Shown one piece after another: positions 20,089 to 27,860 of a DNA stretch of 48,443 nucleotides (positions within the stretch are counted from its first letter, which is position 1; each line of letters opens with the position of its first letter). The DNA lies in NCBI RefSeq assembly GCF_004212635.1, contig NZ_PSRT01000063.1, positions 1-48,443 on the forward strand, given 5' to 3'. The stretch is from Bradyrhizobium genosp. SA-3. Its GTDB lineage: Bacteria; Pseudomonadota; Alphaproteobacteria; Rhizobiales; Xanthobacteraceae. The notes under the pieces are model-generated. The model worked only from the letters and a program-made list of their open reading frames with translations, searched no databases and was not told where the DNA came from. A program made the position numbers and the translations under genes.

Positions 20089-21452
20089 CCGCGAACCTTC
20101 TCGCCTTCATTTGCGGCCCACCATGGGCCTGGATCGATTGGAGTGCCGTCCTTACGGAACTCGACATAGAGCACAGGTTGACTCGCGTTCGTGGCGAGAA
20201 TGGAGGCGACTTGAGAGGTCGACCCCATGGTCGCGACCGGCTCCCCCGTGAGCACAAACTGTCCGATGTTGACCGAAATGCGCTCCATCCCGGCGATCAG
20301 GACATGATACCCGCCACCAGCGTTAAGGATCAAGAGTTGTCCATAGCTGCGGAAGGGGCCGGCATAGACCACCCAGCCGTCACACGGCGTTGTGACCTGG
20401 GAGCCGGGCTTGGTGACCAGCGAGATGCCCTTCTGAACCCCGCCGACGCCATCGGAACCGCCAAAGTCCCTGATCTTGTTACCGTTAACCGGAAGAGGCA
20501 GCAGCCCCTTGGCCGACGCGAAGGCAATCGCGGGCGTGGTCCGGGACCGGTCCTTGAAAGCGGCCGGACCAGACTTAGCACCGGCATTGGCGCTGGCGGC
20601 CGCCTTCGCCTCGGCCTGCTTGGCCGCCTCGGCCGCCTTCTCGGCAGCCTTGGCGGCGCTTTGCAGGTCCTGCTCCATCTTGGTGATCAGGCCCTGGAGA
20701 TCGCCGACCTGCTTTGACAGCATGATCGCGCGCGAATTCTCGGCGTCGAGGTCCTTTTCCCGCGCCGCCTGCTGGCGCTGCCGCTCGTCGACCAAAGCCG
20801 TGAGCCGGCTCTGGTCGTTGCGGACCCTGTCGCGGTCCAGGGCGAGCTGGTCGCGTTCGGTGGCGATGTTCTTGCGCAGGGCCACGAGCTCGCCGAGCTC
20901 GCCGGCGATCGCCTCGGCGCGGCCGCGCAACTCCGGCACAACCGCGCCGAGCAGCATCGCGGTGCGTAGCGACTGCAGCGCATCTTCGGGACGCACCAGC
21001 AGCGCCGGTGGCGTGCGCCTGCCGGCGCGCTGCAGGGCGGCCAGCACTTCGACGATGTCGGAGCGGCGCGAATCGAGCGAGGCGCGCATCTGTTGCTCGC
21101 GGCCGTTGAGGTTTCGCAGCCGGGCTTCGGCTTCGTCGATCTTGGCCTCGACGGAGCGCACATTGGCGGCGGTGTCGATCAGCTGCTGATTGAGCTGAGT
21201 GCGGTCCTGACCGAGCGCGGTGATCTCGGCCTTGAGCTTGGCCTGCGCTTCCTCCGCGCTCTTCTGCCTGGCGCGCGCGGCCTCGAGCTCCTGCTCGCGC
21301 TGCTTGATCGCATCGGGCGAGACGGCCGCGGTCTGCGGCGGCGTCGCCGTCTGAGCTTGCGCGAGGCTTGCGCCGGCGACGCTTGCAATCAGCAACAGGT
21401 GGAGGAGCGGCGCTCGCATCTTGTCGGCAAAGGTGCTCGTTGTGGCGCGCAT
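20085..21452 (-). CDS. EnvC/M23-family murein hydrolase activator with degenerate LytM domain
   Basis: A 455-residue exported protein. After a signal segment (LLHLLLIASVAGASLAQAQ) come some 230 residues of coiled coil, rich in Glu, Arg, Ala and Gln. A linker leads to a C-terminal LytM/M23 fold with GWVVYAGPFRSYGQLLILN. The zinc ligands of active M23 enzymes seem to be lost: the usual HxxxD segment reads as KGISLVTKPG, and the HxH position reads YHVLIAGM. This matches EnvC-type activators that switch on amidases rather than cut themselves. The start overlaps the rlmH stop (TGATG), and its own stop overlaps ctpA. Confidence 0.9.
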   Translation of the reverse strand: MRATTSTFADKMRAPLLHLLLIASVAGASLAQAQTATPPQTAAVSPDAIKQREQELEAARARQKSAEEAQAKLKAEITALGQDRTQLNQQLIDTAANVRSVEAKIDEAEARLRNLNGREQQMRASLDSRRSDIVEVLAALQRAGRRTPPALLVRPEDALQSLRTAMLLGAVVPELRGRAEAIAGELGELVALRKNIATERDQLALDRDRVRNDQSRLTALVDERQRQQAAREKDLDAENSRAIMLSKQVGDLQGLITKMEQDLQSAAKAAEKAAEAAKQAEAKAAASANAGAKSGPAAFKDRSRTTPAIAFASAKGLLPLPVNGNKIRDFGGSDGVGGVQKGISLVTKPGSQVTTPCDGWVVYAGPFRSYGQLLILNAGGGYHVLIAGMERISVNIGQFVLTGEPVATMGSTSQVASILATNASQPVLYVEFRKDGTPIDPGPWWAANEGEKVRG

Positions 21453-21934
21453 CACGCGCGGTGATAGGGGTGGCCGGCCAGAATGGTGGCGGCCCGATAA
21501 AGCTGTTCCAGAAGCATGATGCGGACCATTTGGTGCGGCCAGGTCGCAGAGCCGAACGCGATCGCGAGCTTGGCCTTACGGCGCAATTCGGGCGAAAGTC
21601 CGTCCGCCCCTCCGATCACGAAGATAGTATGTCCGGCACCCTCGTCGCGCCAGCGCCCGAGATGCCGTGCGAATACGGTGGAATCCAGGTTCTGGCCGCG
21701 CTCGTCCAGCGCCACCAGGATCGACTTTTCCGGAATATGCGCGCTTATCGCCGCGGCTTCTTCGGCCATCCGCGTCGCGGTGTCGCGCGCGCGGCTTTCC
21801 GGGATTTCGTGGACGGTGAGCTCGCGGAATCCGAGCTTGCGGCCGGCCTCGTCGAACCGCTCGAAATAGCGGTCGGCAAGCTCCCGTTCGGGGCCCTGCT
21901 TCAGCCGGCCCACGGCAATGATAGCAACACGCAT
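21452..21934 (-). CDS. rlmH: 23S rRNA (pseudouridine1915-N3)-methyltransferase RlmH
   Basis: A 160-residue SPOUT-class methyltransferase that methylates pseudouridine 1915 in helix 69 of 23S rRNA. The N-terminus MRVAIIAVGRLKQGPERELA and the C-terminal knot region are typical: FVIGGADGLSPELR, then ATWPHQMVRIMLLEQLYRA and GHPYH. The start at 21934 gives the standard length; an in-frame extension to 21994 is unlike the family. It lies between rsfS and the EnvC-like gene, overlapping the latter by one base. Confidence 0.97.
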   Translation of the reverse strand: MRVAIIAVGRLKQGPERELADRYFERFDEAGRKLGFRELTVHEIPESRARDTATRMAEEAAAISAHIPEKSILVALDERGQNLDSTVFARHLGRWRDEGAGHTIFVIGGADGLSPELRRKAKLAIAFGSATWPHQMVRIMLLEQLYRAATILAGHPYHRA

Positions 21935-22028
21935 GATGGCTTCAGCGTCGTGTTTCAGGGTCGCGCGCATCAGGCGCGCGCACGACGCTACCATGCGCGT
22001 CAGCCGATTCGAAATCGGCTCAGTGAGC

Positions 22029-22451
22029 CTAGATCGCCTTCGCCGCCCCTGGGCCCTGCGTGTACAATCGCTCGAGATTGTAGAACTCGCGGACCTCGGG
22101 TCTGAACACGTGCACGATCACATCGCCGGAATCGATCAGCACCCAGTCGCAATTGGGCAAGCCCTCGACATGGATGTTCCTGATGCCGTTTTCCTTGAGG
22201 CCCTTCGTGACGTTGTCCGCGATCGCGCCGACGTGCCGGTTCACCCGGCCGGTGGTGACGATCATGTAGTCGGAGTACGTCGATTTGCCGCGAAGGTCGA
22301 TGGTGACCGTCTCTTCCGCCTTCATATCCTCGAGGCGGGAGAGGATCAGGCTCAGCGTCTTGTCGGCGTCGGGTTGCGCCTTCAAGGCCGCAGCTTTGGT
22401 CGATGTTTTACGCGTAGGCTTAGCAACCTTGGGTAAAACAGACTTGGACAA
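22029..22451 (-). CDS. rsfS: Ribosomal silencing factor RsfS
   Basis: A 140-residue member of the RsfS/Iojap family, which binds ribosomal protein L14 and blocks subunit joining when nutrients are short. A basic N-terminal extension of about 30 residues precedes the domain. The domain has IDLRGKSTYSDYMIVTTGR, NVTKGLKENG, EGLPNCDWVLIDSGDVIVH and the C-terminal FYNLERLY. It sits between nadD and rlmH, the order common in many bacteria. A 147-bp gap separates it from nadD, so it may have its own promoter. Confidence 0.96.
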   Translation of the reverse strand: MSKSVLPKVAKPTRKTSTKAAALKAQPDADKTLSLILSRLEDMKAEETVTIDLRGKSTYSDYMIVTTGRVNRHVGAIADNVTKGLKENGIRNIHVEGLPNCDWVLIDSGDVIVHVFRPEVREFYNLERLYTQGPGAAKAI

Positions 22452-22598
22452 TACAGATGTGGCCAGGGACCATTCCTTTCACTGTATCGCGAACGCCGAA
22501 TCCGACGCTCACCGGTTACACTACATCATGTGGGGTTAAGGCTTTCAATATGCCAGAGAGCCCCAAATCCACACACTCCGACTCACTTCGTACCTTTC

Positions 22599-23243
22599 TC
22601 ACTTCGTACCTTTCCAGCTCCCGTCCGGGTTCCGCAGGCCCGTCGAGGAGAGATTCAGCTTCAATCCGGTCAAAAACACCCAGGCCGGCGCCGGCTGGTC
22701 CGCAAGGCGCGCGGCCTTGTCCTCGGGCAGGCGGTAGCGCGATAGCGCTTGTCCTGCGGGCGAGGCGAGGGCGCGAAAACTCTGCGGCGGGCGATCGATG
22801 ACTGCCATCGGCACCTGGGCGGCGATGCGCCGCCAGTCCTGCCAACGGTGGAATTGAGCGAGATTGTCGGCGCCCATAATCCAGACAAAGCGCAAGCCAG
22901 AGAAGCGGCGGCGCAAGATGTTGATCGTGTCGATAGTATAGCGGGTACGAATGACGGATTCGAGACAGCTCACCTCGATCCTGGGATCGTTGGCGACCGC
23001 GCGCGCCGCCTGCATGCGCGCGCCGAGCTCTTGCAATGCGCCGTTCTCCTTGAGCGGATTGCCCGGGGTCACCAGCCACCAGACGCGATCGAGCTGCAAT
23101 CGCTTCAGCGCGAATTGGCTGATGGCGCGATGGGCCTGATGCGGCGGGTTGAACGAACCGCCGAGCAGGCCGATGCGCATGCCCTCCGTATGGGGCGGGA
23201 CCGCTTGCGCCACGAAGTGCGGCACGACGAATGTGTTGCTCAA
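22599..23243 (-). CDS. nadD: Nicotinate-nucleotide adenylyltransferase
   Basis: NadD joins nicotinate mononucleotide and ATP to form deamido-NAD in NAD synthesis. The 214-residue protein has the nucleotidyltransferase motif GGSFNPPHQAH at about residues 28-38 and the C-terminal SSTGLR, the equivalent of the canonical ISSTxxR. The 20 residues before MRIGLLGGSF may not be translated; the internal ATG at 23180 would give a shorter start. It begins 20 bases after the proA stop on the same strand and so is probably co-transcribed with proA. Confidence 0.95.
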   Translation of the reverse strand: MSNTFVVPHFVAQAVPPHTEGMRIGLLGGSFNPPHQAHRAISQFALKRLQLDRVWWLVTPGNPLKENGALQELGARMQAARAVANDPRIEVSCLESVIRTRYTIDTINILRRRFSGLRFVWIMGADNLAQFHRWQDWRRIAAQVPMAVIDRPPQSFRALASPAGQALSRYRLPEDKAARLADQPAPAWVFLTGLKLNLSSTGLRNPDGSWKGTK

Positions 23244-23263
23244 TACCCGCCCCGCGACGTTGC

Positions 23264-24559
23264 TTACGGCCGCGTCTGCCCGGTGCCGCGAACGCGATAT
23301 TTGAAGCTCGTCAACTGTTCGGCGCCGACAGGGCCGCGGGCATGGAAGCGGCCGGTGGCGATGCCGATCTCGGCGCCGAAGCCGAACTCGCCGCCATCGG
23401 CAAACTGCGTCGAAGCGTTGTGCAGCACGATTGCGGAATCGACCTCGCTCAGGAATTTGTTTGCGGCGGTCTCATCCGCGCTCACGATGGCGTCGGTGTG
23501 ATGCGAGCCGTGGTTCTGGATGTGCGCGATGGCGCCGTCGACGCCGTCGACTACTTTCGCTGCGATGATCGCATCGAGATATTCGGTGTCCCAATCGTCT
23601 TCGCTGGCAGGCTTTACGCGTGCATCGGTCTTCTGCACGGCATCGTCGCCGCGCACTTCGCAGCCGGCCTCGATCAGCATCTCGACCAGCGGCTTCAGGC
23701 TCCTTGCGGCTCCCGCGCGATCCACCAGCAGCGTCTCGGCGGCGCCGCAGACACCGGTGCGGCGCATCTTGGCGTTGAGCACGATCGACTTCGCCATGGC
23801 GAGGTCGGCGCTGCCGTCGACATAGACGTGGTTGACGCCTTCGAGATGCGCGAACACCGGCACGCGCGCTTCCTGCTCGACGCGCGCGACGAGGCTCTTG
23901 CCGCCGCGCGGCACGATCACGTCGATGGCGCCGTTCAACCCTGATAGCATCATGCCGACCGCCGCGCGGTCGCGCGTCGGCACCAGCGTGATCGCGGCCT
24001 CGGGGAGGCCCGCTTCGCGCAGGCCCTGCACCAGGCACTCATGGATGGCGCGGCAGGAACGAAAACTGTCGGAACCGCCGCGCAGGATCACAGCATTGCC
24101 CGACTTCAGGCACAGCACGCCGGCGTCGGCCGCAACATTCGGCCGGCTCTCAAAAATCACGCCGACGACGCCGAGCGGCACGCGCACGCGCTCGATGGTC
24201 ATGCCGTTGGGCCGCTGCCAGCTCTCGGTGACCACACCGATCGGATCGGCAATGCCGCGCACGATGCCGATGCCCTCGGCCATCCCTTCGACGCGCGCCG
24301 GCGTCAGCGTCAGGCGGTCGATGAAGGCGGAGGTCGCATTGCCGGAAGCGCGGGCTTCCGCGACGTCCTCGGCATTGGCGGCGAGGATCGCCGCCGCGTT
24401 GCCGCGGATCGCCCGCTCCATGGCTTCCAGCGCCTGGTTCTTTTGCTCCGGCGGCGCCAGCGCCAGCACCCGCGCGGCGGCGCGGGCCTTGACGGCGAGA
24501 TCGGACATCAGCGCCTGGAGATCGGCATTGCCGTCGACGGCTTTGAGGGGGGCGGCCAT
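23264..24559 (-). CDS. proA: Glutamate-5-semialdehyde dehydrogenase (gamma-glutamyl phosphate reductase)
   Basis: ProA reduces glutamyl 5-phosphate to glutamate 5-semialdehyde with NADPH, the second step of proline synthesis. The protein is 431 residues. It belongs to the aldehyde dehydrogenase superfamily; the catalytic Cys lies in NAKMRRTGVCGAAETLL, and the segments LGVVGVIFESRPNV and LRGGSDSFRS are conserved. Its partner proB lies upstream on the same strand, but a plus-strand toxin-antitoxin pair sits between them, so the usual proBA unit is split here. Confidence 0.97.
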   Translation of the reverse strand: MAAPLKAVDGNADLQALMSDLAVKARAAARVLALAPPEQKNQALEAMERAIRGNAAAILAANAEDVAEARASGNATSAFIDRLTLTPARVEGMAEGIGIVRGIADPIGVVTESWQRPNGMTIERVRVPLGVVGVIFESRPNVAADAGVLCLKSGNAVILRGGSDSFRSCRAIHECLVQGLREAGLPEAAITLVPTRDRAAVGMMLSGLNGAIDVIVPRGGKSLVARVEQEARVPVFAHLEGVNHVYVDGSADLAMAKSIVLNAKMRRTGVCGAAETLLVDRAGAARSLKPLVEMLIEAGCEVRGDDAVQKTDARVKPASEDDWDTEYLDAIIAAKVVDGVDGAIAHIQNHGSHHTDAIVSADETAANKFLSEVDSAIVLHNASTQFADGGEFGFGAEIGIATGRFHARGPVGAEQLTSFKYRVRGTGQTRP

Positions 24560-24695
24560 GGGGTCAACCTTCTGCTAAGGCGGTGTCCTAGCACGGAAAT
24601 CCCGCCTCTGCGAAGGGCGGGAAGGTATGGCAGGGGCTCGGGTGGCGCCGCCACGTCGGCCGTTGGCCTGGTTGAGGAGAAGGCCGCACGAATTC

Positions 24696-24736
24696 TTGCG
24701 CGTTGCCGAGTTATCAATAAATATCATTACTTGATA
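24696..24736 (+). promoter_or_regulatory. Probable promoter/operator of the toxin-antitoxin pair
   Basis: An AT-rich inverted repeat, TATCAA (24712-24717) and TTGATA (24731-24736), lies just upstream of the antitoxin ribosome-binding site. A possible -35 box (TTGCGC, 24696) and -10 box (TAAATA, 24718) are 16 bases apart and overlap the repeat. Ribbon-helix-helix antitoxins commonly bind such a site to repress their own operon; that role here is inferred. Confidence 0.5.
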
Positions 24737-24748
24737 TCGGAGGCTCCC

Positions 24749-25018
24749 ATGGCGAGCAGCTACAGCATTGGCAAGCATTTCGAGGACCTGATCGACCATC
24801 TGGTCGAGAGCGGCCGCTACGCCACCGCGAGTGAGGTGATGCGCGAAGGTCTTCGCCTCGTCGAGGAGCGCGAGGAGCGGCGCAAGGTCAAGCTGGAAGC
24901 GCTGCGGGCTGAGATCCAGAAGGGCTTTGACAGCGGGCCGATGGAGGAGGTCGGCGATATGTTCGAGCGGATCAAGTCAGAGGGCCGAAAACGTCTGGCG
25001 GCCAAGAATGGCAAATAG
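24749..25018 (+). CDS. ParD-like antitoxin (ribbon-helix-helix)
   Basis: An 89-residue protein with an N-terminal ribbon-helix-helix DNA-binding fold (ASSYSIGKHFEDLIDHLV, then GRYATASEVMREGLRLVEER). A long charged C-terminal helix probably wraps the toxin. The start at 24749 is set by GGAGG five bases upstream. The open frame extends far upstream only because it runs antisense through proA. Its last 11 bases overlap the toxin gene, typical of type II modules. It lies on the plus strand inside a minus-strand proline/NAD gene group. Confidence 0.9.
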   Translation: MASSYSIGKHFEDLIDHLVESGRYATASEVMREGLRLVEEREERRKVKLEALRAEIQKGFDSGPMEEVGDMFERIKSEGRKRLAAKNGK

Positions 25019-25304
25019 GCCATTCAAGAGCCCACAAACTGAGATCGACCTCACCGCGATCTGGGACTATATCGCCAAAGATAATCTTCGAGCCGCCGAC
25101 GCGCTGCTCGTCCGTATCGAAGCAACATTCGACATGCTGGCCGAGACGGCCTTTGCCGGTCGCGAACGAAGCGAATTGCGCGCGGAGTTGCGGAGCTTCC
25201 CCGTCGGCAACTACGTGATCTTCTACGTCCCAATTGCTGACGGCGTCGAGATCGTCCGTGTCATGCACGGCCGGCAGGATATCAACGCCGACGACATGCA
25301 ATAG
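25008..25304 (+). CDS. ParE/RelE-superfamily toxin
   Basis: A 98-residue toxin of the ParE/RelE fold. The pattern is typical: SPQTEIDLTAIWDYIAKDN, a helix with ADALLVRIEATFDMLAE, then GRERSELRAELRSFPVGNYV and FYVPIADGVEIVRVMHGRQD. ParE-type proteins poison gyrase, and RelE-type ones cut mRNA; the pairing with a ParD-like antitoxin favours ParE. The ATG at 25008 lies inside the antitoxin frame, so translation is coupled. The gene ends 16 bases before the convergent proB stop. Confidence 0.9.
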   Translation: MANRPFKSPQTEIDLTAIWDYIAKDNLRAADALLVRIEATFDMLAETAFAGRERSELRAELRSFPVGNYVIFYVPIADGVEIVRVMHGRQDINADDMQ

Positions 25305-25320
25305 CGCGCGTCGGCTCGTA

Positions 25321-26442
25321 CTACCCGCCCACCACCAGGTCGTCGCGGTGGATCATCTCCGACCGCCCGCTGATGCCGAGGATGGCCATCACGTCCGGGG
25401 AGGAGCGGCCCTTGATCCGCTCGGCGACCTCGGCGTCATAGGCGATCAGGCCGCGCCCGACCTCGCTGGCGTCGGGACCGCGCACGATCACGGCATCACC
25501 GCGGGCGAACTGTCCTTCCACCTTGATCACGCCGGCCGGCAGCAGGCTGGCGCCGGCGCGCAGCGCGGTCACGGCGCCGGCATCGATGGTCAGCGTGCCC
25601 TTCGGCTCCAGCGTGCCGGCGATCCAGCGTTTTCGCGAGGTGATGGGATTGGCCGGCGTCAGGAACCAGGTGCAGCGGCCGCCATCGGCGATCGCCTGCA
25701 ACGGATGTTCGATCTTGCCGGAGGCGATCAGCATATGCGTGCCGCCTGTCGTGGCGATCTTGGCTGCCTCGACCTTCGTGCGCATGCCGCCGCGCGACAG
25801 CTCGGACTCGGCATCTCCCGCCACCCCCTCGATCTCCGAGGAGATGCTCTCGACCACCGGAATCAGCTTTGCGTTCGGGTTGTTCTTGGGCGGGGCGTCG
25901 TAGAGGCCGTCAATGTCGGAGAGCAGCACCAAGAGATCGGCGCTCGCCATGGTGGCGACGCGCGCGGCAAGGCGGTCATTGTCGCCGTAGCGGATTTCGT
26001 TGGTGGCGACCGTGTCGTTCTCGTTGATCACGGGAATCGCGCGCCACTCCAGCAACTTGCCGATGGTGGAACGCGCATTGAGGTAGCGGCGGCGCTCTTC
26101 GGTGTCCTGGAGCGTCACCAGGATCTGGCCGGCGCCGATATCGTGCGCCCCGAGCACCTCCGACCAAATCCGCGCCAGCGCGATCTGGCCGACGGCGGCG
26201 GCGGCCTGGCTCTCCTCGAGCTTCAGCGGACCGCGCGGCAATTTGAGGCGGCTGCGGCCGAGCGCGATCGAGCCCGAGGAGACGACCAGCACGTCGCGGC
26301 CTTCGCGGTGCAGTTTTGCCATGTCGTCCGCCAGCGCAGCCAGCCAGGACGCCCGCACCTCGCCCCTGTCGGAATCGACCAGCAGCGCGGAGCCGACCTT
26401 GACGACGATACGGCGGAATTGACTGAGTTCGGGGCTGGCCAT
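25321..26442 (-). CDS. proB: Glutamate 5-kinase
   Basis: ProB phosphorylates glutamate with ATP in the first, feedback-controlled step of proline synthesis. The protein has 373 residues. The amino acid kinase domain starts with RRIVVKVGSALLVD and includes VVSSGSIALGR, NENDTVATNEIRYGDND and LLSDIDGLYDAPP. A C-terminal PUA domain begins near residue 280 (LTIDAGAVTALRAGASLLP). The ATG at 26442 matches the family start; the open frame beyond it is only antisense to the gene at 26641. It is separated from proA by the toxin-antitoxin pair. Confidence 0.97.
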   Translation of the reverse strand: MASPELSQFRRIVVKVGSALLVDSDRGEVRASWLAALADDMAKLHREGRDVLVVSSGSIALGRSRLKLPRGPLKLEESQAAAAVGQIALARIWSEVLGAHDIGAGQILVTLQDTEERRRYLNARSTIGKLLEWRAIPVINENDTVATNEIRYGDNDRLAARVATMASADLLVLLSDIDGLYDAPPKNNPNAKLIPVVESISSEIEGVAGDAESELSRGGMRTKVEAAKIATTGGTHMLIASGKIEHPLQAIADGGRCTWFLTPANPITSRKRWIAGTLEPKGTLTIDAGAVTALRAGASLLPAGVIKVEGQFARGDAVIVRGPDASEVGRGLIAYDAEVAERIKGRSSPDVMAILGISGRSEMIHRDDLVVGG

Positions 26443-26640
26443 GTGTATGTGTACTGGCGCTGAATGCGAATTGCTCGGGAAACGGCGGAGCGAGAGGCGG
26501 CGCCGATGAGCCCTGCTTTTGCAGCAGGACGGTGACCGGCGCAAGGCAGCCGGCATGGTAAACGGCGCATCTCGGCCTTGTCTCGGGCGTCCGCCTGGCT
26601 CTAATTGCCGCCAACCAAAATGGGCTGAAAGAGGAAACGA

Positions 26641-27606
26641 ATGGATCGCCGCAAATTCATGGCCGGATGCTTGGGGCTGCCGCTGCTGGCGCAGGCGGGT
26701 GGGGCGCAAGCGCAGGCCGGGCTCACAAAGGTCATCTTTCCGTTCGCAGCGGGAGCTGGCGGCGACACGCTGTGCCGGCTGATCGCGCAGGAGATGGCGC
26801 CAGCGTTGCAACGGACCATCGTGGTCGAGAACCGCACCGGCGGCGACGGCCTGATCGGCATCAAGGCGGTGAAGGGCGCAAGCCCCGACGGCAGCATGGT
26901 GCTGGTGACGACGGGGCCGACCATGTATCTGCTGCCGATGGTCGAGACGACACCGAGCTTCGATACGGCCAAGGACTTCATGCCGGTGTCGCTGCTGGCG
27001 CGGTTCGAATTTGCGCTGGTGATCAACCCGGCGGTCGAGGCCACTGATTTCAAGAGCTTCGTGGCCTGGCTCAAGGCGCATCCGGACAAGACCTCGTTCG
27101 GGGTGCCGAGCAACGGCACCATCCCGCATTTCATGGGCTCCAAGCTCGAGAAGGACCTCGGCATTCCCCTGACCCGCGTGCCCTATCGCGGCAGCGCGCC
27201 CATCCTCAACGACATCGTCGGCGGCCACATCTCGTTCGGCATCACGACATTGGCCGACGCTCTGCCGCAACATCGCGCCAAGGGCGTGAAGATCATCGCG
27301 GTCGCGAGCACGGAACGATCGCCGTTTGCGCCAGACGTTCCGACGCTGAAGGAGAGCGGCATCGATCTCGTCGCGGACGCCTGGTACGGCATGTGGCTTC
27401 CGGCCGGCAGCCCGCCGGAGTTCGCCAGCAAGCTCGGCGCCGCCGCAAGTGCCGCGCTGGCCAAGCCCGAGGTGAAGGAGAAGCTCACCGCGATCGGGCT
27501 CATTCCGGTCGGGTCCACGCCGGAAGGATTGACGAAGGAGCTCGCAGCGAACATCGCGTTGTGGCAACCGATCGTGAAGGCGACGGGATACAAGATCGAG
27601 AACTGA
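26641..27606 (+). CDS. Bug-family (TctC-like) periplasmic substrate-binding protein
   Basis: A 321-residue extracytoplasmic binding protein of the tripartite tricarboxylate transporter receptor family. The N-terminus MDRRKFMAGCLGLPLLAQA looks like a signal peptide, with an RRKF start that may direct Tat export. The mature part has the family pattern: VIFPFAAGAGGDTLCRLIAQ, VENRTGGDGLIG, and PYRGSAPILNDIVGGHI. AGAGGAAACGA upstream supports the start. No TctA/TctB membrane genes lie nearby, so the protein is an orphan receptor, as is frequent for this family. It is divergent from proB and convergent with the sulfatase-like gene. Its ligand is unknown. Confidence 0.92.
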   Translation: MDRRKFMAGCLGLPLLAQAGGAQAQAGLTKVIFPFAAGAGGDTLCRLIAQEMAPALQRTIVVENRTGGDGLIGIKAVKGASPDGSMVLVTTGPTMYLLPMVETTPSFDTAKDFMPVSLLARFEFALVINPAVEATDFKSFVAWLKAHPDKTSFGVPSNGTIPHFMGSKLEKDLGIPLTRVPYRGSAPILNDIVGGHISFGITTLADALPQHRAKGVKIIAVASTERSPFAPDVPTLKESGIDLVADAWYGMWLPAGSPPEFASKLGAAASAALAKPEVKEKLTAIGLIPVGSTPEGLTKELAANIALWQPIVKATGYKIEN

Positions 27607-27633
27607 GTGAATGGTGCACGCGCCGCGCACCAC

Positions 27634-27719
27634 CGTCATGGCCGGGCTTGACCCGGCCATCCACGTGCATCCGCGATTGTCGTAAGACGTGGATGCCCGG
27701 GTCAAGCCCGGGCATGACG
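27634..27719. repeat. Palindromic repeat element, 86 bp
   Basis: CGTCATGGCCGGGCTTGACC... at the left pairs with ...GTCAAGCCCGGGCATGACG at the right, with ATCCACGT and ACGTGGAT as the inner arms. It lies after the Bug gene, between convergent genes. It is the fuller relative of the element at 11314 in the atp operon. Confidence 0.85.
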
Positions 27720-27746
27720 AGTTGAGAGAGCAGCGCGCTCTCTATC

Positions 27747-27860
27747 CCCTCATCCTGAGGAGCTTGCGAAGCAAGCGTCTCGAAGGATGAAGGGCCCGGC
27801 TGCTGCAGCGGGGCCTGCATGGTTTGAGACGGCGCTGCCGCGCCTCCTCACCATGAGGGG
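27747..27860. repeat. Palindromic repeat element, 114 bp
   Basis: The element starts CCCTCATCCTGAGGAG and ends CTCCTCACCATGAGGGG, with inner pairs around GTCTCGAAGGATGAAGG and TGGTTTGAGAC. It abuts the stop codon of the sulfatase-like gene. It is a different family from the element 27 bases away, so two repeats sit side by side in one convergent gap. Confidence 0.75.

Noticed and set aside
24041..24748. Long N-terminal extension of the antitoxin frame
   Set aside because: It lies antisense to proA; the real start at 24749 has a strong ribosome-binding site and matches family size.
26443..27705. Long N-terminal extension of the proB frame
   Set aside because: It is antisense to the Bug-family gene, and glutamate kinases start at the ATG 26442 position.
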